DNA from: Xanthobacteraceae bacterium | GTDB taxonomy: Bacteria; Pseudomonadota; Alphaproteobacteria; Rhizobiales; Xanthobacteraceae | Length of the DNA stretch: 64,000 bases | Direction: 5' to 3' | NCBI GenBank assembly: GCA_022841625.1 | Contig: JALHRD010000004.1 | Coordinates: forward strand, 124,001 to 188,000 | Shown here: positions 25,979 through 35,581 of the stretch, one piece after another | Position numbering within the stretch: the stretch's first letter is position 1 | How the letters are laid out: each line of letters begins with the position of its first letter | Notes under the pieces: model-generated | What the model saw: the letters and a program-made list of their open reading frames with translations, nothing else | The model's database searches: none | Told to the model about the DNA's origin: nothing | Program-made: the position numbers and the translations under genes

Positions 25979-27196
25979 ATGGCCATGAACGAAGCCTTGC
26001 CTTCCAACAAGCAGTTCGGTGCTAACGCCGATCCGGACGAGTTCGTCAGCCTGCCGGGCTGGCTCTATCACGACGCGGAATTTTTCGCGCATGAGGTCGA
26101 GCGGGTGTTTCGGCCATCGTGGCAGGTGGTCTGCCATGTCAACGACATCCCGAAGCCGGGCGATTGGCACAGCTTCGATTTTCTCAACGAGTCGATCGTC
26201 GTGCTGCGCGGCGACGACGGCGTCGTGCGAGCGTTCCACAATGTTTGCCAGCATCGGGCGTCGCGGCTGCTCGATGGCGCGTCTGGCCACTGCGATCTCC
26301 GGCTGACCTGCCGCTACCATGCCTGGAGCTATGACCTGCGCGGCAAGCTCGCGGGCATCCCGTTCCGGGATACGTTTGTCGGGCTCGATCCAGCGCTTAA
26401 CGGGCTCAAGCCGGTCGAGCACGAGATCTATCACGGTTTCATTTTTGTGCGGCTGGCCGGTCATGGACCGTCGGTCGCCGCGATGATGTCGCCCTATGAG
26501 GATGAAATCGCCGCCTACCGCATGGAAGAACTGGTGCCGCTTGGGCGCGTCACGCTGCGGCCGCGCGCGGTCAACTGGAAAAATATCGCCGACAACTACT
26601 CCGACTCGCTGCATATCAATGTCGCGCATCCCGGCCTGACAAGGCTGTTCGGCCGCGGCTATGGCATCGAGGCGCGCGACTGGGTCGACAAGATGTGGGG
26701 CGCGCTGCGCAATCAGCCGTCGGCAAACCGATCCGAACGCATGTACCAGCGGATTTTGCCGCCGGTGCCGCATCTGCCGACCGATCGGCAGCGGCTGTGG
26801 CTCTATTTCAAGCTTTGGCCGAATGTCGCCTTCGACATCTATCCGGATCAGATCGATTTCATGCAGTTCGTGCCGCTTACAGCGACCAGCACCATGATTC
26901 GGGAGATTGCCTATGTGCACCCGGATACACGCCGGGAGATGAAAGCGGCGCGCTATCTCAATTGGCGCATCAATCGGCAGGTCAATAAAGAAGACACCGC
27001 GCTGATTGCCAGCGTACAGGCTGGCATGGCGTCGTCGGGCTATGATGTCGGGCCGCTCGGTTCGAGCGAGGTCTGTCTGCGCAGCTTTGCCCGCAAATAC
27101 CGCGCTTTGATGCCAATCACACGTGAGCGCAACGCGCCGCCGCCGGGCTGGAGTAAGCCTCCGTCACGCCGTCCGCAGGCGCGGAAAAAGCCGTAA
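25979..27196 (+). CDS. Aromatic ring-hydroxylating dioxygenase, Rieske alpha subunit
   Basis: 405 residues from ATG 25979 (an ATG at 25985 is equally possible). The Rieske ligands are C90, H92, C111 and H114 (CQHRASRL, CRYHAWSYDL). The mononuclear iron site is NWKNIADNYSDSLHINVAHPGL with its Asp and two His. Members hydroxylate aromatic rings or quaternary amines; the substrate is unknown and no reductase is adjacent. It reads opposite to the mutase genes, and its last 33 bp overlap the convergent amidohydrolase gene. Confidence 0.88.
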   Translation: MAMNEALPSNKQFGANADPDEFVSLPGWLYHDAEFFAHEVERVFRPSWQVVCHVNDIPKPGDWHSFDFLNESIVVLRGDDGVVRAFHNVCQHRASRLLDGASGHCDLRLTCRYHAWSYDLRGKLAGIPFRDTFVGLDPALNGLKPVEHEIYHGFIFVRLAGHGPSVAAMMSPYEDEIAAYRMEELVPLGRVTLRPRAVNWKNIADNYSDSLHINVAHPGLTRLFGRGYGIEARDWVDKMWGALRNQPSANRSERMYQRILPPVPHLPTDRQRLWLYFKLWPNVAFDIYPDQIDFMQFVPLTATSTMIREIAYVHPDTRREMKAARYLNWRINRQVNKEDTALIASVQAGMASSGYDVGPLGSSEVCLRSFARKYRALMPITRERNAPPPGWSKPPSRRPQARKKP

Positions 27197-28258
27197 CGCA
27201 TTGTCGCGCGTGACCGCGCGTAAGTCGGCATCGCTCATGCCGAGCTTGAGCAGCGCATCGACCGTGTCGGATACCTGAATGAAAGGGTAATCGCTGCCAA
27301 GCAGGAGCTGCGTGATCGGCATATAGCTGCGCGCCGCGCCAAAATTCCACGGGTCGGATGCTTGGGCGGTGTCGAAATAAAGCTTCCTGATTTCGGCCCA
27401 GGGACCGTTTGGGATCTTGGCGGCAATCTTCTTGTTCTCGGTCGCATGGCGCACGACGCGGCCGATCTGCGGGATTAGCGCGCCACCGGAATGGCAGAAA
27501 ATATATTTAATGTCGGGGAAGCGCGTCAGCGTGCCGGTGTAGAGCAGATTGGTGACCGCGCGTGCGGTGTTGAATTGGTACTCGATGGTGGGGCCGGGCA
27601 CATCGGGCAGGAGGCCGACGCAGCAGGCTGGCATGTTGGGGTGGAAGAACACCGTCGCTTTGCGGCGGTTCAGTTCCTCGAACACCGGATCGAAATGCGG
27701 ATTGCCGGGGTAGCGGTTGCCGTAGCTGGTCAACAGATTGACGCCGTCGGCCTTGAGGGTGTCGAGAGCGTATTCCATCTCGCGCAGGCTGCCGTCGATA
27801 TCGGCCAGCGGCAATGTCGCCATCAGTCCGAAGCGGCCATTGTGGTCGCGCACCAGGCCGGCGCCGTATTCGTTAGTATAGCGCAGCATGCCGCGGGTGC
27901 CTTCGATGTCGTCGAATTTGAGCCCGGGCTGCGAGATTGATAGCATCGCGGTCTGGATGCCGTTCTTGTCGAGTTGTTCGAGCGAGCGCTGCGGCGTCCA
28001 CTGGCCAATTGCCGCCGAGCCGGCGGTGACGCCGGCGGCAAGCCGTTCGCCGACATATTTCGGCGGCAACATGTGATGGTGCACGTCAATGCGTTGGGGT
28101 TTGGCCTGTGCCGTGCCGCGTCCGGCGGACAGCGTCGCGGCGCCGATGGCGGCCGCGCCCGATAGGAATTTGCGCCGCGAGATGCCGCACCGGCAGCTTG
28201 CGTCGTGGGCGATGCGTGGCCTGGCGGGGTTCGCCGCTTCGGCGGTGAATGGGGTCAT
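27164..28258 (-). CDS. Tat-exported amidohydrolase, ACMSD-like
   Basis: 364 residues from ATG 28258, preceded by AAAGGAAA at proper spacing. The Tat signal SRRKFLSGAAAIGAATL is near residues 27-43. The mature part begins with the metal site IDVHHHMLPPKYV, and continues with VFFHPNMPACC, FCHSGGALIP and LLGSDYPF, the blocks of ACMSD/amidohydrolase_2 enzymes (TIM barrel, divalent metal, decarboxylase or hydrolase). A periplasmic location is unusual for this family, which is mostly cytoplasmic. It follows mutA by 41 bp on the same strand. Confidence 0.87.
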   Translation of the reverse strand: MTPFTAEAANPARPRIAHDASCRCGISRRKFLSGAAAIGAATLSAGRGTAQAKPQRIDVHHHMLPPKYVGERLAAGVTAGSAAIGQWTPQRSLEQLDKNGIQTAMLSISQPGLKFDDIEGTRGMLRYTNEYGAGLVRDHNGRFGLMATLPLADIDGSLREMEYALDTLKADGVNLLTSYGNRYPGNPHFDPVFEELNRRKATVFFHPNMPACCVGLLPDVPGPTIEYQFNTARAVTNLLYTGTLTRFPDIKYIFCHSGGALIPQIGRVVRHATENKKIAAKIPNGPWAEIRKLYFDTAQASDPWNFGAARSYMPITQLLLGSDYPFIQVSDTVDALLKLGMSDADLRAVTRDNALRLFPRLRTA

Positions 28259-28299
28259 TGCGTTTCCTTTGGCGCTGGGCTGCGATGTGGCCACGAAAT

Positions 28300-29739
28300 T
28301 TATCCGCGTTCGAACGGGGCTGCCAGTCGTACCGGCGCAAGCGGCGCGGCGGTGACCGCCGCTGGTAGGCCCGCAAATACGGCGCGCGCCACATCGAGCA
28401 CCGCTACATCGGCAATATCGGGATACTCAGTGGCGCCGATCAGCGCGTCATCCTTGGCTGCTAACGCACGCTCGCGGGCGAGGCGCGCTGTTGCCACCCT
28501 GTCTTGAATCATTCCCCGCTCAAGCGCGATAGCGGCGCCGCCGGCCGCCTCGATGTCCTGGAACAGAGCCCAGGCCGCGCGGCAGAGCTTGCCGGTCAGG
28601 TCCTCGCTCCAGCCAGTCCCGGCGGTCGGATCGTTGACTCGCGCGATACCCGCTTCTTCAAGCAGGAGCAATTGCGTATTGCGCGCAACGCGTCGCGCAA
28701 AGCGGTCGGGCAGGCCGCGCGCGGCGGTGAACGGCAGGACTGCGATGCTATCGGCGCCGCCGACACCGGCTGAGAATACCGCGATGGTCGCGCGCAGAAT
28801 GTTCGCATAGACATCGTCGCGGGTCATCGTGCGCCATGCGGTCTCCGCTTCTAAGAGAACAGGGCTCGGCGGGAGGGCGCAATTTTGTTCGACTTGCTGC
28901 CAAAGCTGCCGCAGGGCGCGGAATTTTGCCACGGTAAGAAACTGATCGGCGTCGGCGGACAAGCGAAAGCCAATCATGCGGCGCGCCGCGTCAAGCGCTA
29001 TGCCGTTGGCCTCGATGGCGCGCAAATAGCTGACCGCGACGGCAAGCGCGAATGCAAGTTCCTGCGCTTCGGTTCCGCCCGCATTGTGCACGGCCCGGCC
29101 GTCGGCGACCGCAAATGGCCCCTTGAAGCCACGCTGCGCCAGCGCGGCGATGGTGGCCGCCAAGCGCGGTGCAAGTTCGTGCCAGGGCGCGCCCAACCGG
29201 CCGTGCAGCGCGAATGCGCCGAGGGGATCGAGGCCAAAGCGAATGTCGACATGCGATGGCGATAACCTGTGCCGCTCGACCAAGCTGGCAAGCGCCAGCG
29301 CCGCGTCGGGAGCGTATGGGCTGAATTCGAGCGCGATGGTGATTCCGGCATCGAGATGGACACCGGCCAGCGCGCGATCGATAGCATCCGGCGGCAGGCC
29401 GTAGCCATACGCGCCAATCGCGCCGGCCGGAATCAGGATCAAACCGCCGGCGCCGTGGTCGAGTTCATGCAGAACCTCGGCATTGCAGGCATCCGGATCG
29501 GGGTGGTCGATGCGCGCCATCACCTGCCATGGCGATCCGGCAGTGCGGCCTGCGATCGACGCGGCATTCGGCGCGCGGTTATAAAGTGGCTCGATGGTGA
29601 GGCGGTCGGCGCTCTTGCTGGTCAGTCGATCTTCGAAACGGGCACCCTTGAGCACGCCGTCAACCAGCTTGCGCCATTGCGCGTCGGTTGCCGGCGGGAA
29701 CATGGCAGCAAAAGCGAGATCGTTGAATGTATCGGCCAT
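28300..29739 (-). CDS. mutA: Methylmalonyl-CoA mutase small subunit
   Basis: 479 residues, with the mutase TIM-barrel fold and no C-terminal cobalamin-binding domain, as in MutA beta subunits. Recognisable stretches are WQVMARIDHPD, DRFARRVARNTQLLLLEEAG and RVNDPTAGTGWSEDL, the counterpart of [13 protein letters not shown] in the large subunit. MutA is structural and pairs with MutB. Many rhizobia use a homomeric MutB-type enzyme, so a retained small subunit is notable. It is not adjacent to mutB here. Confidence 0.88.
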   Translation of the reverse strand: MADTFNDLAFAAMFPPATDAQWRKLVDGVLKGARFEDRLTSKSADRLTIEPLYNRAPNAASIAGRTAGSPWQVMARIDHPDPDACNAEVLHELDHGAGGLILIPAGAIGAYGYGLPPDAIDRALAGVHLDAGITIALEFSPYAPDAALALASLVERHRLSPSHVDIRFGLDPLGAFALHGRLGAPWHELAPRLAATIAALAQRGFKGPFAVADGRAVHNAGGTEAQELAFALAVAVSYLRAIEANGIALDAARRMIGFRLSADADQFLTVAKFRALRQLWQQVEQNCALPPSPVLLEAETAWRTMTRDDVYANILRATIAVFSAGVGGADSIAVLPFTAARGLPDRFARRVARNTQLLLLEEAGIARVNDPTAGTGWSEDLTGKLCRAAWALFQDIEAAGGAAIALERGMIQDRVATARLARERALAAKDDALIGATEYPDIADVAVLDVARAVFAGLPAAVTAAPLAPVRLAAPFERG

Positions 29740-29778
29740 AGGATCAAAATGGCACGACGATGGGCGTTAGGCCAACGC

Positions 29779-30267
29779 TTAACGGGCGGGGAGCCGGACG
29801 ATTTTGGACGCGTCGACCCTGGTCAGCGCATCCCGCAGCCGGGTGCCTGCGATCACGCGATCTGGCGCAATCTCGTTCAGCGGTAGTAGCACGAAAGCGC
29901 GTTCAAACAATCGGGGATGCGGCAAGGTCAAATCCGGCTGGTCCATGGTGAGATCGTTATAGGCGATGAGATCGATGTCGAGCGTCCGCGGACCCCAGCG
30001 ATGCTCATTGGCGCGATTGCGTCCAAAGCTGCGTTCCACCGCCTGCGCGCGGGCGAGCAGAGCTTCAGGCGTGAGACTGGTTTCGACCGCGATACAGCAA
30101 TTGACGAATGCCGGTTGATCCTCGACGCCCCAGGGCGGTGTCGCGTAATCCGACGAGCGCGCGGCAAGCCGCATTTCGCGGCCATCGCAAAGCATGGCCA
30201 GCGCGCGATCGAAGGTTGCACGAACGTCGCCAATATTGCCGCCGAACGCAATGAGCGCTTCAGCCAT
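29779..30267 (-). CDS. folK: 2-amino-4-hydroxy-6-hydroxymethyldihydropteridine pyrophosphokinase
   Basis: 162 residues, full HPPK length. FGGNIGDVRATFDRAL is the N-terminal block, SSDYATPPWGVEDQPAFVNC the substrate loop and EHRWGPRTLDIDLIAYND the catalytic signature with the metal-binding D-x-D. It transfers pyrophosphate from ATP to hydroxymethyl-dihydropterin in folate synthesis. The start overlaps folB by 8 bp; it ends the folP-folB-folK operon. Confidence 0.95.
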   Translation of the reverse strand: MAEALIAFGGNIGDVRATFDRALAMLCDGREMRLAARSSDYATPPWGVEDQPAFVNCCIAVETSLTPEALLARAQAVERSFGRNRANEHRWGPRTLDIDLIAYNDLTMDQPDLTLPHPRLFERAFVLLPLNEIAPDRVIAGTRLRDALTRVDASKIVRLPAR

Positions 30268-30634
30268 TGCCTTGCCGTTTGCGGACGATGGTCACCCCGA
30301 CATCGGCAAAGGTCGCGGCAATAGGCGCGTGCGGCTTGTGAACCATGACGCGAACCGATGTGACGACCGGAAATGCTGTGAGGATGCCGTCGGCGACGGC
30401 GCCGGCTGCCGCCTCCACCAGCCGGTAGCGCGTGGCGCGGAATGCCCGGCTCGCCACGTCAACGACCCGATCGTAGCCGACGGTGTCGGCGAGCTTGTCC
30501 GAACGCGATGCCCGGGAAAGATCGATATCGAGCGTTAGGTCGATGTAAAACGTCTGCCCCACCTTGGCTTCATGCGCCATTACGCCGTGGAAGGCGTGCA
30601 GTGCCAGGCCGGTCACGTGGATCAAATCGGTCAT
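30260..30634 (-). CDS. folB: Dihydroneopterin aldolase
   Basis: 124 residues. The family's N-terminus ITGLALHAFHGVMAHEAKVGQTFYIDL type block appears as VTGLALHAFHGVMAHE, with the active-site Tyr/Lys/Glu regions in YDRVVDVA and VRVMVHKPHAPI. It converts dihydroneopterin to hydroxymethyl-dihydropterin, the FolK substrate. It overlaps folP by 4 bp and folK by 8 bp. Confidence 0.93.
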   Translation of the reverse strand: MTDLIHVTGLALHAFHGVMAHEAKVGQTFYIDLTLDIDLSRASRSDKLADTVGYDRVVDVASRAFRATRYRLVEAAAGAVADGILTAFPVVTSVRVMVHKPHAPIAATFADVGVTIVRKRQGNG

Positions 30635-31524
30635 GTCGCCCTCTTGATGGCGGCGGAGATCTTCAGTGCCTGCGCGGTCTCGGCGACATCATGAACGCGA
30701 ACGATGGCGGCGCCGCTTTCAACCGCAATGAGGTGGCTCGCGATGGAGCCGCCGATCCGGCGGTCGGGCGGAGCAGGAGCGACGAAGTCAATGAAGCGCT
30801 TGCGCGAAGCGCCAACCAGGATCGGCAGCCCGAACGATTTTAGCTCCGCCAACCGGGCGAGGGCGATAATGCTTTGCTCCGGCGTTTTGCCAAAGCCGAT
30901 GCCGGGATCGACGACGATCCGGTCGCGGGCGATCCCGGTTTTTTCGGCGATTGCGAGCGAGCGTGCGAAGAAGGCGGCAATATCGGCCATGATGTCGATC
31001 GATGGGTCTGCGGCATCGCGATTATGCATGAGGATCGCTGGGACGCCGTGCTTGGCGACGACGCCGGCCATGCCGTGATCGCGTTGCAACCCCCACACGT
31101 CATTGACAATACAGGCGCCGACGCCGATTGCCCATTCGGCCACTTCGGCCTTCATGGTGTCGATTGACACCGGGATGCCATACCCGACCACGGTCGGCAG
31201 GATCGGTTCGAGCCGCCGACGCTCTTCGTCGACCGACACCGCGACGGCGTTGCCATAAGGCCGGGTCGATTCCGCGCCGATGTCGAGAATATCGGCGCCT
31301 TCGGCCACCAACCGGCGGGCGTGGCTGAGCGCGCGTTCGGTTTCGAAAAAACGACCGCCATCGGAGAACGAGTCGGGCGTTACGTTGAGCACGCCCATGA
31401 TGATCGGGCGGCCAAGCGCCAACAGCTTGGCCAGCGGGTTCTCGGCCGCGCGCAGCGCCTCGGGATGTGATGGGTGGGTATCGCTCACGGGCAGGCTTTG
31501 CGCCCGCGCGGGGATCGGTGTCAA
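30631..31524 (-). CDS. folP: Dihydropteroate synthase
   Basis: About 297 residues from a TTG at 31524; GTG at 31488 is an alternative and the true start is uncertain. Signature blocks are IMGVLNVTPDSFSDGG (pterin site), DIGAESTRPYG, VSIDTMKAEVAEWA and GASRKRFID. It condenses p-aminobenzoate with the pterin pyrophosphate made by FolK. First gene of the operon; its stop overlaps the folB start (ATGA). Confidence 0.95.
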   Translation of the reverse strand: MTPIPARAQSLPVSDTHPSHPEALRAAENPLAKLLALGRPIIMGVLNVTPDSFSDGGRFFETERALSHARRLVAEGADILDIGAESTRPYGNAVAVSVDEERRRLEPILPTVVGYGIPVSIDTMKAEVAEWAIGVGACIVNDVWGLQRDHGMAGVVAKHGVPAILMHNRDAADPSIDIMADIAAFFARSLAIAEKTGIARDRIVVDPGIGFGKTPEQSIIALARLAELKSFGLPILVGASRKRFIDFVAPAPPDRRIGGSIASHLIAVESGAAIVRVHDVAETAQALKISAAIKRAT

Positions 31525-31590
31525 GACAGCGTAACCGCGCCGCGTTGTTGTCCCAGGGGGAAGGCGGAGCGGTTAACGATAACTAAGCGG

Positions 31591-32004
31591 CTATTTCTTA
31601 TAGGAGATCTTGAGGGACAGCTTCTTGGCGTGGTCGACCCAGCGGACCACCAATTTGGGCGACGGCAGCAGGCGCACCAGCTTCTTTTTCCGGTTGGCCT
31701 CGGCCATGGCGCTGACCAGGTTCTCCGGCTTGCGGTAGCGCAGTTCCCGGACGGTATCGACGCCGACTTCGCGCAACAGCGCCACGTAGCCTGGGCCCAT
31801 GCCCTTGATTCTCAGATGGTCGCAGGCATTGGCGAACATCAGCAGGCGCTTCTCGCTGATATCGGTTTGGGCCGCAAGCTGCTTGCGGCCCTTCGGACTC
31901 TTGGCCTGCTCAAGCAACCGCTCCGTGGTGCGAATGCCGACCTTTCTGAGCGACCTTATTTCGTCCACATCGAGCCCCTCGATGTGGGTTATTGGATAAG
32001 ACAT
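31591..32004 (-). CDS. DUF4332 domain protein
   Basis: 137 residues, basic, with helix-hairpin-helix-like segments (ITHIEGLDVDEIRSLRKVGI; RIKGMGPGYVALLREVGVDTV), the pattern of DUF4332. Such helix-hairpin-helix repeats resemble those of DNA-binding or damage-response proteins, but no function is established to my knowledge. The C-terminus is lysine-rich. It is downstream of folP on the same side, separated by the gap before 31524, and probably independent. Confidence 0.78.
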   Translation of the reverse strand: MSYPITHIEGLDVDEIRSLRKVGIRTTERLLEQAKSPKGRKQLAAQTDISEKRLLMFANACDHLRIKGMGPGYVALLREVGVDTVRELRYRKPENLVSAMAEANRKKKLVRLLPSPKLVVRWVDHAKKLSLKISYKK

Positions 32005-32054
32005 CGAATTCTCCTCGGCTTCTCCCGCGCCAATTGACCGCCGCTACTTTGGCG

Positions 32055-32420
32055 TCACACAAATTGGCCGAGTCCGGGGATCGCGCCGACGATCTCGCCG
32101 ACTGCGTCCTCCCCGATGGTTTCTCTTGCGTAATTGATCGTCTCACGGGTGACGGCCTGGACCTGCCCCATGCTAAGCCCAGCCGCCATCATGCGGGTTC
32201 CGGCGGCCATAACGCCGCCACCGAACATTCCGCCTAAACCTGAGTCCTGTGGGGCGTTTTCGATTGCAGCCGCAGCACCAGGCAATTTATCGATCAATTG
32301 TTTGATTTTGTCCGCCGGGCCTTCCTTCGCCAGGAATTGCAGAATAATTCCGACGGCCGTTGTCGCGGCTGTGGTGTTGACGCCAACTTTGGCGACAAGT
32401 CGCGCAATCAATTCGTCCAT
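32055..32420 (-). CDS. DUF2267-like small helical protein
   Basis: 121 residues from ATG 32420, with a GAGGGG ribosome-binding site. The first half (MDELIARLVAKVGVNTTAA...LQFLAKEG) looks like the helical DUF2267 type; a glycine/methionine-rich middle (GGMFGGGVMAAGTRMMAAG) and a C-terminal helix follow. No signal peptide or catalytic motif is seen. The assignment is by overall look and function is unknown. Confidence 0.6.
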   Translation of the reverse strand: MDELIARLVAKVGVNTTAATTAVGIILQFLAKEGPADKIKQLIDKLPGAAAAIENAPQDSGLGGMFGGGVMAAGTRMMAAGLSMGQVQAVTRETINYARETIGEDAVGEIVGAIPGLGQFV

Positions 32421-32930
32421 CTGCCCCTCACCAGCCCCACGCTTGCGACAGGTTAACCACATATTGTCTTGCAAAGATTTGTAAAACAAGCACGGTCGAT
32501 GCGTGAAGTTGCCGAGCGTTGCATCTTTGCATCACTTTGCGAATTTTACAGGCAACAACAATGATTTGCGGTTACACAAATTTTCTGCGCGCGCGCGATA
32601 TCGTAATGCTGACTGCATTATTGCAGGCGATCGCAATAGTTGTGACGGCGTTGAGGCGAGATTTTGTTGAAGGCGATGCAGCGTAACATTTGGACTCCAG
32701 TAGAGCCGGCTATTAGGTTGTGCCCAGGCAGCGCACATGCTCCGGCATGGCAGCAAGCGCGAAGTCTCGCTGCCGCCACCAGGCTGATGCACGGTTCAAA
32801 TTTACAGCCGGTCGCGATTGACCGCGTCATCGAGATTGCGACAATGGTGTAATAAGAGAGCGTGTCGCTCGCGGTGGACCGCCGCAGACGGGCCATGGCG
32901 GAGGCGGTTGGGCAACAGGAGTCAAAAGCA
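32421..32930. other. Intergenic region between divergent genes
   Basis: About 500 bp upstream of both the DUF2267-like gene and the HerA-like gene. It is less GC-rich around 32460-32640. I see no convincing gene; short open frames there lack ribosome-binding sites and family resemblance. It presumably holds the promoters of both neighbours. Confidence 0.4.
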
Positions 32931-34502
32931 ATGGCAGGCGCAGTGCCGATTCCGGATGACGGAACCACGATATTTGTTGGACAAAGTCGCAAGCCCGAGG
33001 TTCTGACGCTATCGCTCGCGAACCGGCATGGGTTGGTGACCGGCGCAACCGGTACCGGCAAGACCGTCACTTTGCAGGTTATGGCGGAGGGATTTTCACG
33101 CGCCGGCGTGCCGGTTTTCGCAGCCGACATCAAGGGCGACCTTTCCGGCATTGCCGTGGTCGGGGAGGCCAAGGAGGCCTTCGTCAAACGGGCCAAAGAC
33201 CTGGGAATCGCCTATCAACCGGACGAATATCCGGTCGTGTTCTGGGATTTGTTCGGCGAACAGGGGCATCCGATCCGTGCGACGATTTCGGAAATGGGGC
33301 CGTTGCTGCTGGCGCGGCTGCTTGACCTTAACGACACCCAGGAGGGCGTGCTCAATATTGCGTTCCGCGTCGCCGATGAGCACGGCATGCCATTGCTCGA
33401 CCTCAAGGATCTGCGCGCGATGATCGCCTTTGTCGGCGAGCATGCGTCAGAACTGACGACGACCTATGGCAACGTCTCGAAGACGTCGATCGGCGCAATT
33501 CAGCGCCAACTCTTGGTGCTTGAGAACCAAGGCGCTGACAAATTCTTCGGCGAGCCGGCGTTGGCGCTCAAGGATTTCATGCGTACCGACCGTGACGGAC
33601 GCGGGTTTGTCAATATGCTGGCCGCCGACAAGTTGATGGAAAATCCGCGGCTCTATGCGACCTTCCTGTTGTGGCTGCTATCTGAACTGTTCGAGGAACT
33701 GCCCGAGGTCGGCGACCCGGACAAGCCGAAGCTGGTGTTCTTTTTTGACGAAGCGCATCTACTTTTCACCGACGCGCCGAAGGCGCTGCTCGAAAAGATC
33801 GAGCAGGTGGTGCGACTGATCCGTTCAAAGGGCGTCGGTGTCTATTTTGTCACCCAGAATCCGCTCGATGTGCCGGAAAAGGTCTTGGCCCAGCTCGGCA
33901 ACCGGGTGCAGCACGCGCTGCGCGCCTTCACGCCGCGCGATCAGAAGGCGGTGCGAGCGGCAGCCGAGACGTTCCGGCCAAACCCCAAACTCGATACCGC
34001 CCAGATCATCACGGAATTGGCGAAAGGCGAGGCCTTGTGCTCCTTCCTCGAAGGCAAGGGCACACCCTCAATGGTCGAGCGCACGATGATCGCACCACCG
34101 ACGGCGCGACTGGGCGTTATTTCGCCGCAGGAGCGGCAGGCGGTGATCGCCAAAAGTCCGGTCAAGGGCAAGTATGACGACGCCGTGGACAGCGAGTCCG
34201 CTTACGAAATGCTCCAGAAGCGCGTCGAGCAGCAGGCCGAGGCGGCGAATGCGCCGGCGGCGGGTGGCGGCCTGCTCGGCAGCATCGGCGGCATGCTGGG
34301 CGGTCTGTTCGGCACCAGCCGCGCCCGCGGCGAGCGGCTTTCGACCACCCAGCGGGTGACCCGCGAGGTCACGCGCTCGGTCACCAATCGCGTGGTCGGC
34401 CAGATGGCCGGTAGCATCGGCAAATCGGTCGCCGGTTCGATGGGCAATACCATTGCGCGGGCTATTGTGCGCGGGACGCTGGGTGGGATATTGCGTCGTT
34501 AG
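32931..34502 (+). CDS. HerA-like/DUF853 ATPase (YjgR type)
   Basis: 523 residues from ATG 32931 (AGGAG ribosome-binding site, 9-base spacing); an upstream GTG at 32862 is possible. Walker A GATGTGKT, Walker [13 protein letters not shown] and the arginine-finger region [22 protein letters not shown] define a HerA/FtsK-like hexameric ATPase of the DUF853 group. The C-terminal ~90 residues are Gly/Arg-rich with [16 protein letters not shown], a segment that could touch membranes. The role is unknown; no NurA-type nuclease gene is adjacent. Confidence 0.88.
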   Translation: MAGAVPIPDDGTTIFVGQSRKPEVLTLSLANRHGLVTGATGTGKTVTLQVMAEGFSRAGVPVFAADIKGDLSGIAVVGEAKEAFVKRAKDLGIAYQPDEYPVVFWDLFGEQGHPIRATISEMGPLLLARLLDLNDTQEGVLNIAFRVADEHGMPLLDLKDLRAMIAFVGEHASELTTTYGNVSKTSIGAIQRQLLVLENQGADKFFGEPALALKDFMRTDRDGRGFVNMLAADKLMENPRLYATFLLWLLSELFEELPEVGDPDKPKLVFFFDEAHLLFTDAPKALLEKIEQVVRLIRSKGVGVYFVTQNPLDVPEKVLAQLGNRVQHALRAFTPRDQKAVRAAAETFRPNPKLDTAQIITELAKGEALCSFLEGKGTPSMVERTMIAPPTARLGVISPQERQAVIAKSPVKGKYDDAVDSESAYEMLQKRVEQQAEAANAPAAGGGLLGSIGGMLGGLFGTSRARGERLSTTQRVTREVTRSVTNRVVGQMAGSIGKSVAGSMGNTIARAIVRGTLGGILRR

Positions 34503-34622
34503 GTCAAGGCATTATTCAGTCGATCGGTCATTGAGCCGTTCCTCGTGCGGGCATCACACCGTGCCGGTCCGTTCAAGCCGTCCCCAATTTCAACGTCTCA
34601 GTAACGGAACCCGGACATACCC

Positions 34623-35555
34623 ATGAACGTCATCGCCATCGAGGAACATTTTTGGACCCCGGAGCTGCGCTCGCTGCGTCCGGCCGCGCTGATCCGCGAC
34701 CCCGAACATGCCAAGCGGCTCGACGACATCGGCGAACTGCGCATCCGCGAAATGGATGAGGCCGGCATCGATATGCAAGTGCTGTCAGAGACGGCGCCGG
34801 CCGTACACGAGCTCGATCCGGACAAAGCGATCCCGCTGGCGCGCCGTTCCAACGATTACCTGTACGAGCAGATCAGCAAGAACCCCACCCGTTTCGCGGG
34901 CTTTGCGGCGCTTCCGGTCTCCGATCCCAAGGCCGCCGCCGACGAGCTTGAACGCGCGGTGACCAAGCTCGGCTTCAAGGGCGCGATGTTCATGGGGTTG
35001 TGCAAGGAACGATTCCTCGACGAAAAGTTCTTCTGGCCGATTTTCGAGCGCGCCGAAAAACTCGACGTGCCGGTTTATTTGCATCCTTCGAAGCCGCACC
35101 AGGCGGTGATCGACGCCTATTATAAAGGGCACCCGAGCCTGATCGGCCCAACGCTGGGTTTCGGCAGCGAGGTGCTGGCGATGGCCGCGCGGCTGGTGGT
35201 CGGCGGCGTTCTCGACGCTTATCCGAAACTCAAGGTGATCATCGGCCATCTCGGCGAGGGTCTGCCGTTCCTGCAGTGGCGGATGGATCGGTCGCTTGCG
35301 CGCGACGCCAAGCTGCCGCGAACTTTTACCGATTACGTCAAGCAGCACTTCTGGATCACCACCAGCGGCAATTTTTCCGATGCGGCGTTGCTTTGTTCGA
35401 TTGCCGAACTGGGCATCGACAAGGTGATCTTCTCGGTCGATTACCCCTATGTGATGAATGCGCCGGGACGGCAGTGGCTCGACGCCTTGCCGGTGAGCGA
35501 GCAGCAGCGTGCACAGATCGCATCGGGCAATGTCAAAAAGCTCTTGAAGCTTTGA
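34623..35555 (+). CDS. Amidohydrolase-family decarboxylase (gamma-resorcylate decarboxylase-like)
   Basis: 310 residues. Metal ligands by comparison with gamma-resorcylate decarboxylase are E7 and H9 (AIEEHFW), H154 (VYLHPSKP) and D273 (FSVDYPYV), with the catalytic His H209 in IIGHLGEGLPF. The family removes CO2 non-oxidatively from hydroxybenzoates; dehydratase or hydrolase activity on a related acid is also possible. It precedes an M20 peptidase gene by 26 bp and is probably in one operon with it. Confidence 0.88.
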   Translation: MNVIAIEEHFWTPELRSLRPAALIRDPEHAKRLDDIGELRIREMDEAGIDMQVLSETAPAVHELDPDKAIPLARRSNDYLYEQISKNPTRFAGFAALPVSDPKAAADELERAVTKLGFKGAMFMGLCKERFLDEKFFWPIFERAEKLDVPVYLHPSKPHQAVIDAYYKGHPSLIGPTLGFGSEVLAMAARLVVGGVLDAYPKLKVIIGHLGEGLPFLQWRMDRSLARDAKLPRTFTDYVKQHFWITTSGNFSDAALLCSIAELGIDKVIFSVDYPYVMNAPGRQWLDALPVSEQQRAQIASGNVKKLLKL

Positions 35556-35581
35556 GCCAAGCCGCGCCGAGGGACATCGCC

